Of a stretch of 22,603 nt of DNA, positions 7,188 through 14,100 are shown piece by piece. Below the pieces are notes generated by a model, which saw nothing but the letters and a program-made list of their open reading frames with translations, was not told the origin of the DNA and made no database searches. The stretch is from an uncultured Prevotella sp. (lineage in GTDB: Bacteria; Bacteroidota; Bacteroidia; Bacteroidales; Bacteroidaceae), in the NCBI GenBank assembly GCA_937901345.1, contig CALCHM010000065.1, positions 1 through 22,603 of the forward strand. Reading direction: 5' to 3'. Numbering within the stretch: the first letter of the stretch is position 1; each line of letters begins with the position of its first letter. The translations under genes were made by a program, and so were the position numbers.

Positions 7188-7252
7188 AGCCTTAAGACCC
7201 GACGACCTTACAATCTCAAAACCTCATAATCTCAAAACTCATAACCTCAAAT
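7188..7252. repeat. Tandem 16-base repeats before purM
   Basis: ACCTTACAATCTCAAA (7205-7220), ACCTCATAATCTCAAA (7221-7236) and ACTCATAACCTCAAAT (7237-7252) form three 16-base units, preceded by a CCTTAAGACCC-type unit. They fill the space just before the purM start codon and so would lie in its mRNA leader. The same type of repeat is seen at 1626-1660. No promoter consensus was seen in 7037-7257. Confidence 0.7.
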
Positions 7253-7257
7253 ACAAC

Positions 7258-8427
7258 ATGGACAAGAATCAGCGTTACATGATGCGCGGCGTAAGCGCAA
7301 TGAAAGAAGATGTGCACAACGCCATCAAGAATATTGACAAGGGTATCTTCCCCCAAGCTTTCTGTAAAATCATCCCCGATATTCTCGGTGGTGACCCCGA
7401 ATACTGCAACATCATGCATGCCGATGGTGCTGGCACAAAGTCTTCGTTGGCTTACATGTACTGGAAGGAAACTGGTGACATCTCCGTTTGGAAGGGTATT
7501 GCGCAGGATGCGTTGATTATGAATACGGATGACCTCCTTTGCGTAGGTGCTGTTGACAACATCCTCGTAAGTTCTACTATCGGTCGCAACAAGATGTTGA
7601 TTCCTGGCGAAGTTATTTCTGCTATCATCAACGGTACCGACGAATTGCTCCAGCAGATGCGTGACATGGGAGTGGGTATCTATGCAACAGGTGGTGAAAC
7701 CGCCGACGTTGGCGACCTCGTTCGCACCATTATCGTTGACTCAACAGTTACTTGCCGCATGAAGCGTAGCGATGTGATTGACAATGCCAACATTCGCCCC
7801 GGTGATGTTATCGTTGGTCTTTCATCTTGCGGACAGGCAACTTACGAAACCGAATACAACGGCGGTATGGGTTCAAACGGACTCACCTCTGCGCGTCACG
7901 ACGTTTTCGCAAAGTATCTCGCCGAAAAGTACCCCGAAAGTTTCGATAAGGCTGTGCCCGAAGAACTCGTTTATAGCGGCGGTTACAAGTTGACCGATGC
8001 CGTTGAGGGTGCTCCCTTGAACGCTGGTAAACTCGTGCTTTCTCCCACGCGTACTTATGCTCCCGTGGTGAAGAAGTTGCTCGACGAACTCCGTCCCCGC
8101 ATTCACGGTATGGTACACTGTACTGGCGGTGCACAAACAAAGGTGCTCCACTTCGTGAGCGACAACTGCCGTGTGATTAAGGACAACATGTTCCCCGTAC
8201 CTCCTCTCTTTAAGGCGATTCACGAACAGAGCGGAACTGATTGGGCTGAAATGTACAAGGTGTTCAACATGGGTCACCGCCTTGAAGTGTACGTCTCTCC
8301 CGAAGATGCTGAGCGTGTCATTGAAATCTCTAAGAGTTTCAACATCGATGCACAAATCGTAGGTCGCATTGAGGAAGGCAAGAAGAGTCTTACCATCAAG
8401 AGCGAATTTGGCGAATTCAATTATTAA
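7258..8427 (+). CDS. purM: AIR synthase (phosphoribosylformylglycinamidine cyclo-ligase), Bacteroidota type
   Basis: This is a 389-residue cytosolic enzyme that converts FGAM to AIR with ATP in purine synthesis. The PurM fold is indicated by the N-terminal HADGAGTKSSLAYMYW motif (nucleotide/substrate loop), the DALIMNTDDLLCVGA segment, the glycine-rich ATGGETADVGDLVR stretch and the C-terminal HCTGGAQTKVLHF and FNMGHRLEVYV motifs. It is the divergent form found in Bacteroidota, somewhat longer than E. coli PurM. The ATG at 7258 starts MDKNQRYMMRGVSA, which fits the family; an upstream in-frame extension from 7171 runs through the tandem repeats and is unlikely. It is followed after 23 bases by an esterase gene and then prfA, probably as one operon. 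Confidence 0.9.
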   Translation: MDKNQRYMMRGVSAMKEDVHNAIKNIDKGIFPQAFCKIIPDILGGDPEYCNIMHADGAGTKSSLAYMYWKETGDISVWKGIAQDALIMNTDDLLCVGAVDNILVSSTIGRNKMLIPGEVISAIINGTDELLQQMRDMGVGIYATGGETADVGDLVRTIIVDSTVTCRMKRSDVIDNANIRPGDVIVGLSSCGQATYETEYNGGMGSNGLTSARHDVFAKYLAEKYPESFDKAVPEELVYSGGYKLTDAVEGAPLNAGKLVLSPTRTYAPVVKKLLDELRPRIHGMVHCTGGAQTKVLHFVSDNCRVIKDNMFPVPPLFKAIHEQSGTDWAEMYKVFNMGHRLEVYVSPEDAERVIEISKSFNIDAQIVGRIEEGKKSLTIKSEFGEFNY

Positions 8428-8450
8428 TAGTTTTCTTTGCTATAAAAGCA

Positions 8451-9338
8451 ATGAAGGTTCTGAATACATTAAAGCGCTTCGTGGCAACGTGCCTCGTGGC
8501 GCTTACTTGCACCCAAATGAGCGTAGCGGGAGTCGTTGTCAACGACACGCTCAAGAGCGAGGTGCTGCAGAGCGACATCCCTTTCTGCGTCTATCTTCCC
8601 GATGGGTTTAACCGCAATACGGAGCAGACTTACCCCGTGCTTTACTTGCTTCACGGACTTACGGACAACGAACGTGCGTGGACAGACAAAGGTCAGATGG
8701 AACGCGTGGCTGACGACTTGATGCGTAGCGGAGAGTCGCGCAAGATGGTGATTGTAATGCCCTGCGCCGGCGGACAAGACATTCACAAAGTTTGGAACGG
8801 TTATTTCAATATGCCAGGTTGGAACTACGAAGACTTTTTCTTCAACGAACTCATGCCTGCCGTAGAGAAAAAGTACAGAGCAAGAAACACCCGTGAATGG
8901 CGCGCCATCGCAGGTCTCTCCATGGGTGGCGGCGGTAGTGTAGGATATGCCTTGCGTCATCCTGAAACGTTCTGCGCATGTTATGCCATGAGTGCGTGGT
9001 TGGGAAGCAACAAGCAGTTGCAACATGCCCAGCAAAACAACAAGAGCAAGTTCTTCTATTTGCAAACGGCGGTAGATAGTTTGGCGGCAACAAGGGTGCT
9101 GACAAATGCTACGGCCGACGAACGCAAGAACATCGGCAACGTGGCATGGTTCCTTGATTGTGGCGACGACGACTTCTTGCTTGACCAGTCGCTCGAATGC
9201 TATCAAACCATGCGCCGCTTGCGCATCCCAGCTCAGTTCCGCGTTCGCGACGGCAACCACAATTGGGAATATTGGCACACCGCTTTGCGAATTTGTTTGC
9301 CCTTCGTTTCTCGCAATATGGGGGATAAGAACGATTAA
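8451..9338 (+). CDS. Secreted esterase, alpha/beta hydrolase of the esterase D family
   Basis: This is a 295-residue exported hydrolase. It has a signal peptide (1-26, cleavage near SVAG), then an esterase D (PF00756-like) alpha/beta hydrolase. The oxyanion region is LYLLHGLTDNE (65-74). The nucleophile is Ser157 in GLSMGGGG, the acid is probably within DCGDDDF (236-242), and His270 lies in DGNHNWEYW. The triad appears complete. Related proteins include feruloyl and acetylxylan esterases (CE1) and S-formylglutathione hydrolases; the signal peptide favours a periplasmic or surface carbohydrate esterase, but the substrate cannot be read from sequence. It sits 23 bases after purM and 49 before prfA, so it is likely cotranscribed with housekeeping genes to which it has no evident link. 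Confidence 0.85.
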   Translation: MKVLNTLKRFVATCLVALTCTQMSVAGVVVNDTLKSEVLQSDIPFCVYLPDGFNRNTEQTYPVLYLLHGLTDNERAWTDKGQMERVADDLMRSGESRKMVIVMPCAGGQDIHKVWNGYFNMPGWNYEDFFFNELMPAVEKKYRARNTREWRAIAGLSMGGGGSVGYALRHPETFCACYAMSAWLGSNKQLQHAQQNNKSKFFYLQTAVDSLAATRVLTNATADERKNIGNVAWFLDCGDDDFLLDQSLECYQTMRRLRIPAQFRVRDGNHNWEYWHTALRICLPFVSRNMGDKND

Positions 9339-9350
9339 CGATTAACGATT
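9331..9350. repeat. 7-base tandem repeat across the esterase stop codon
   Basis: ACGATTA is repeated almost three times (ACGATTAACGATTAACGATT), and the esterase TAA stop (9336-9338) falls inside it. Slippage here would change the stop context but not add a domain. Confidence 0.7.
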
Positions 9351-9387
9351 TCCCCGTTAACCTCACAAAAATAATCAACAGAAAATA

Positions 9388-10500
9388 ATGGCTGATAACA
9401 ATAGTTTATTAGAAAAATTAGAAGGTTTGCAGGCGCGTTTTGAAGAAGTTAGCACGCTCATCACCGACCCCAACGTCATTGCTGACCAGCAGCGCTACGT
9501 GCGCCTCACCAAGGAATATAAAGAATTGGAGGACCTTATGAACGCTCGTAAGGAATATGCCAACCTGCTTGGCAACCTTGCGGAAAGTAAGGACATTCTC
9601 ATGAACGAGCAAGATCCCGAGATGAAGGAAATGGCGCGCGAAGAAATCCAACTTTGCGAAGCGCGTATTCCCGAATTGGAAGAGCAAATCAAGTTGATGC
9701 TCGTGCCTAAGGATCCCGAAGATGCTAAGAACGTCGTGCTCGAAATTCGTGGTGGTACGGGAGGTGACGAAGCAGCGCTCTTTGCGGGCGACCTCTTCCG
9801 CATGTACACAAAATACTGCGAATCCAAGGGTTGGAAACTCGAAGTCAGCTCTTGTAGCGAAGGTGCTGCCGGCGGTTTCAAGGAAATCGTTTGTAGCGTA
9901 ACGGGCGGGGATGTATATGGCACAATGAAGTATGAGAGTGGCGTGCACCGCGTTCAGCGTGTGCCAGCTACCGAGACGCAGGGTCGTGTGCACACTTCTG
10001 CCGCTACCGTTGCCGTGCTCCCCGAGGCTGAGGCTTTCGACGTTGTCATCAACGAAGGCGAAATCAAGTGGGATACCTTCCGCTCAAGTGGTGCCGGTGG
10101 TCAGAACGTGAACAAGGTGGAATCAGGTGTACGCCTCCGCTACAATTGGAAGAACCCCATCACGGGCACGGTAGAAGAAATCCTTATCGAATGTACCGAA
10201 ACGCGTGACCAGCCCAAGAATAAGGAACGTGCACTCGCACGCCTCCGCACCTTCATCTACGACAAGGAGCATCAGAAGTATGTTGACGACATCGCCTCTC
10301 GCCGTAAAACCCTCGTCTCTACGGGCGACCGCTCGGCAAAGATTCGCCCCTACAACTATCCCCAGGGGCGCATCACCGACCACCGCATCAACTACACCAT
10401 CTACAACCTCTCAGCCTTTATGGATGGCGACATCCAGGATTGTTTGGACCACCTCATCGTGGCCGAAAACGCAGAGCGCTTGAAGGAGGCCGAACTCTAA
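9388..10500 (+). CDS. prfA: Peptide chain release factor 1
   Basis: This is a 370-residue class I release factor that reads UAA and UAG and triggers peptide release on the ribosome. The N-terminal helical domain (1-105) is followed by the conserved IRGGTGGDEAALFA core. The codon-reading tripeptide PAT (193-195) is in RVPATETQGR, which marks RF1 rather than RF2. The catalytic GGQ (237-239) is in SSGAGGQNVNK. The length is close to the usual 355-360 residues. The gene is the last of a purM-esterase-prfA run and ends at a strong intrinsic terminator. Confidence 0.96.
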   Translation: MADNNSLLEKLEGLQARFEEVSTLITDPNVIADQQRYVRLTKEYKELEDLMNARKEYANLLGNLAESKDILMNEQDPEMKEMAREEIQLCEARIPELEEQIKLMLVPKDPEDAKNVVLEIRGGTGGDEAALFAGDLFRMYTKYCESKGWKLEVSSCSEGAAGGFKEIVCSVTGGDVYGTMKYESGVHRVQRVPATETQGRVHTSAATVAVLPEAEAFDVVINEGEIKWDTFRSSGAGGQNVNKVESGVRLRYNWKNPITGTVEEILIECTETRDQPKNKERALARLRTFIYDKEHQKYVDDIASRRKTLVSTGDRSAKIRPYNYPQGRITDHRINYTIYNLSAFMDGDIQDCLDHLIVAENAERLKEAEL

Positions 10501-10559
10501 GACTTTTTACTTGCATGACGCAATCCTGTGACGCTTGCAAGAATTTTATAATGCTATTA

Positions 10560-10591
10560 AAAGGAGATGCCTCGCGCATTTCCTTTTTTTT
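10560..10591 (+). terminator. Rho-independent terminator of prfA
   Basis: AAAGGAGATGC (10560-10570) pairs with GCATTTCCTTT (10576-10586) around a 5-base loop, with one G-U pair, and runs into a T tract (10584-10591). This is a textbook intrinsic terminator 59 bases after the prfA stop. Confidence 0.9.
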
Positions 10592-10717
10592 ATACCTCAG
10601 CATGAGTGTGAACCAATGGGAAAGTCGTGAGCAAACTGGAAACAACTTGCCACACATCGCAAAATCAACAAGCACGAGACCGCCAATACCGAACGGCATA
10701 TAACTACAACTTTTGAT
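10592..10717. other. Intergenic stretch without recognisable gene
   Basis: This is the first part of the 675-base gap between prfA and the giant surface protein gene. I see no gene, RNA or strong hairpin here. Open frames that enter from the prfA 3' end are shadows. Confidence 0.5.
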
Positions 10718-10718
10718 A

Positions 10719-10900
10719 GTTCCTCCTTGTATAAAATGGAATTATTTAATCTTAATATCGTTCCCCATTACAGAAATTGGAATTATTAGAATAATTAAAT
10801 AGTTCCTTTTACAGAGAACGGAATTATTTCAGCATTTGAAGAGTTCCCCTTAAGGTAAGCGGAACTATCAAAACTTGGGAGAGTTTCCCTAGGGGCGGAG
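10719..10900. repeat. Tandem array B: four 40-42-base hairpin units plus a partial fifth
   Basis: GTTCC/GTTTCC begins units at 10719, 10760, 10802, 10843 and 10883 (steps of 41, 42, 41 and 40). GGAATTATT or GGAACTATC recurs at 10738, 10779, 10820 and 10861, exactly 41 apart each time. In each unit AGTTCC or CGTTCC can pair with the following GGAATT or GGAACT, so each forms a small hairpin. The closing pair is G-U in units 1-3 and G-C in unit 4. The array is AT-rich and noncoding. Confidence 0.85.
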
Positions 10901-10964
10901 AGGTAAGTTTCGAAACCAAATTCTTAGGTAAAATGATGAATTGGTGCCGCGCAATGTGTAGTTT

Positions 10965-11061
10965 CGATTGTCGCATGTTGATTTTAGTCGCTTCTCAATT
11001 TTAGTCACACTTCGATTTTAGTCGCATTTCGATTTAGTCACACCTCGATTTAGGCGCACAC
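10965..11061. repeat. Tandem 16-17-base repeat array
   Basis: CGATTTTAGTCGCATTT-type units start at about 10965, 10980, 10996, 11013, 11030 and 11046. Central words alternate GTCGC, GTCAC, GTCGC, GTCAC, suggesting duplication of a 33-34-base double unit. It lies 115 bases before the giant surface protein gene and shows no coding signature. Confidence 0.8.
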
Positions 11062-11099
11062 AACGCATTTTGTGCTACCGCAACGGGCGGAGGAGCGTG

Positions 11100-11107
11100 T
11101 AAATTTG
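11100..11107 (+). promoter_or_regulatory. Weak candidate -7 box for the CotH-domain protein
   Basis: TAAATTTG fits TAnnTTTG, 69 bases before the ATG, but the nearest TTTG (11069-11072) is 27 bases upstream, too far for a normal -33. It is the best match in the region and remains doubtful. Confidence 0.3.
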
Positions 11108-11175
11108 GGGGGGACTTCTATATTATTCTCATTTTTTACGTAATTTTACCGCGTTGAAATTGAATCCTTTGTCTT

Positions 11176-14100
11176 ATGAAAAACTATTTTCGTTATATGC
11201 TTTGTTTGCTCGGCGCTACGGTGTGTATGGGTAGCGTTGCGCAGGCTACGAATGGTCAGACGGTATTGATTACGTCGGAGGCACAATTGAGTAGTCCGTT
11301 TACCGAACCGAATGAGGGTCAATACCTGAGTGCGTTGCTTGATGGCGACACGCAAACGTATTGGCATAGTTGTTATTCCAAGTCGGATTCGAGTCCGATT
11401 CATTGGATTGAGGTGGCGCTACGCGAACCTAAGCGTGGACTCCTGAATTTGTATGTCCATCGCCGTGTGCAAGCGAGTAACGACCACCCCACTGAGTTTC
11501 AGATTTCAGCCAGCACGGACGGACAAACGTGGGAGGTGGTGGCTACGGTTGACATTCCTTATACGGGCAAGAATGGTGTGATGTCTGCGCCCTTCTTGTT
11601 GGAGCAGGAGGCATCATTCCTACGCTTGGCGCCACTCAATTGCCATCCCAATTTCCGTAAGTTCTGGCATGCGTCGGAATTACAATTGTATTATCTTGGC
11701 GATAGCGATGAGATTACGACGGATGCTTCGGCCCTGCGAATAAATGAGGTGCAGGTGGCCAACGTGGACCAATATATCGACCCCTCGCTAAACTATGGTA
11801 GTTGGTTGGAACTCTACAACACCAGCAATGCGGCGCTTTTCCTCAACGATGTTAGCGTGCGCCATAGTGATGCTGATGGCAATGTGGAGGAATATCCGTT
11901 GAGTGTGGAACACGGTTTTGTTGCGTCACACGCCTGCATGACGTTGTGGTTTGACCACCATGCATCGCAGGGTAAGTTCAGCCCTACGGCATATCTGAAC
12001 ATCCCCTTCAAACTCGACCCCGAGGGTGGACGCTTGGAATTGCTTAACGATAAGGGCGCCGTGGTTGATGCCGTAACTTATCCGCCCGCAATTGCCCGTT
12101 GTGCCTATGCACGCATGGAAGATGGTGTGGGCGAGTGGGGCATTACGAGTACTCCTACGCCGGCGGAAGTGAACCTTGGTAGCAAGTTTGCCTTGCAACG
12201 TTTGGCGCCTCCTGAAGTGAGTACGGATTCAAAGGTGATTCGCGGTACGACGCGCTTCTCTGTAGAGATTCCCGAGGGTACGACGCTCCGCTACACTACG
12301 GACGGTTCTACGCCTACGATGACACATGGCGAGATTTCGACAACGGGGAAATTCTCTACATCGGAAACCAGCGTCTATCGCTTCGTGCTCGTTGCCGACG
12401 ACTATTTGCCCAGCAAGGTCGTGACGCGTTCGTTCATCAAGGACGTATCGGGTAGTTATTACCTCCCCATTCTTAGCATCTCTACACATCCCGACAATAT
12501 GTTTTCGCCTGAAATCGGGTTGTACACCCGCGGCACGAATGGGGTGAGCGGCAATGGGCAATCCGTGCCGAGCAATTGGAACATGGATTGGGAGCGTCCC
12601 GTGAATGTGGAATATCTGGTGCCCGAGGGCGGCACTTACAATATGGTGCTCAATCAGGAGTGCGAATTTCAGATTTCGGGCGGATTCTCGCGTGCCTACG
12701 GTGGCGATGCCAATTGGGAAATGAAATCATCGTTCACGCTCAAGGCGGGCAAACTCTACGAAGGGCTGAATAGTTTTGACTACGCTTTCTTCGCGGGTCA
12801 CAAGGATTTCAATAAGTACAAGGTGTTTAAGGTGCGCAATGGTGGCAACGATTCGCACGTGCGCCTCACGGATGCCGCTTTCCACGAAATCTATCGCCGT
12901 TCGGGATTCAACATCAACACGCAATGCTGGCAACCTGCCCACGTGTTTATCAACGGTGCGTATCTGGGTATGCTCAATTTGCGCGAGAGCAACAACAAGC
13001 ATTTTGCCGAGTCGGAATATGGCATTGACACCGACGATGTGGACCAATTCGAACTCAATGGCGAGAAGGGCTATGAGCAAAAAGAAGGGTCAAAAGATTC
13101 CTTTATGGATTGGTTGAACCGTACGAAGGCTTTGGCGGCCGACCCCACGAATGAAGCGCTTTGGCAAGCGGTGTGTGAAGTGGTGGATGTCGATGAATTT
13201 TGCAACTACATGGCGGCTGAAATCTACATGGGCGGAGGCGACTGGCTCACGAATAGCAATAACATCAAGGGTTTCAAGAGTCGCAATCCGGGCGGTAAGT
13301 ACCACATGGTGCTATTCGACCTGGACTCCACCTTTGGCAATACCAACATGTTGCAACAGGTTTATAACATGCTATCAAGATATGACGGACGCTATGCCGA
13401 CAATAATGGCGTGAGTTATTTGGCCGAAATCCTCTTCAACATGTTGGCCTACGAACCCTTCAGAAAGCAATTTATTGATACCTATTGCATCGTAGCGGGA
13501 AGCATCTTCGAACCCGAACGTTGCAAGGCCATCATCGACGAAATGGCGGCATACACCAATCCTGCGTTGCAACTCGAAGGACAATCTGCCACGTCCACGG
13601 CCAATCAGTTGTATTCCAAGATTTCGAGCGAAACCGGTCGTGAGGCACGCTTGCTCACGCTTCGTAATTTCTTTGATTTAATCAGTTCGTACGACGTACG
13701 CCTCTCCACCAATATCCCCGACGCACGTTTGCTCATCGGCGGACAAGAAGTGCCCACACGCCAATTTTCCGGTACACTCTTTGCTCCTATCACGCTTACG
13801 GCAAAAGCCCCTGCAGGGTATGCGTTTAAGGGATGGTTGTTGAAGAGCGATGCTACAACGCGCCTGGACGCCATCTTGCCATATAAGGCTTCGTGGGCGT
13901 ATTACGACCAAGGTTCGTTGGACAATACGGGATGGAACCAAACGGATTATGCCGCCAACAATTGGCAAACTTCGCAAGCGCCTTTCGGCTACGGAACGGT
14001 GGGCACAACGGCGAATGCCGCCGACTACAATACGCAAATCGATTACGGCGCGGATTCGAGCAACAAGCGCCCTACGTATTATTTCCGCACCACCTTTAAT

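Noticed and set aside
7171..7257. N-terminal extension of purM by 29 residues
   Set aside because: It is encoded by tandem low-complexity repeats and lacks family similarity; the ATG at 7258 gives the expected start.
8469..9278. 269-codon open frame antisense to the esterase
   Set aside because: It is a shadow of a clear esterase with an intact signal peptide and catalytic motifs. Its product shows no recognisable domain.
10719..11061. Possible CRISPR array between prfA and the CotH-domain gene
   Set aside because: The repeats are contiguous with degenerate units and no unique spacers of constant length, and no cas genes are nearby.
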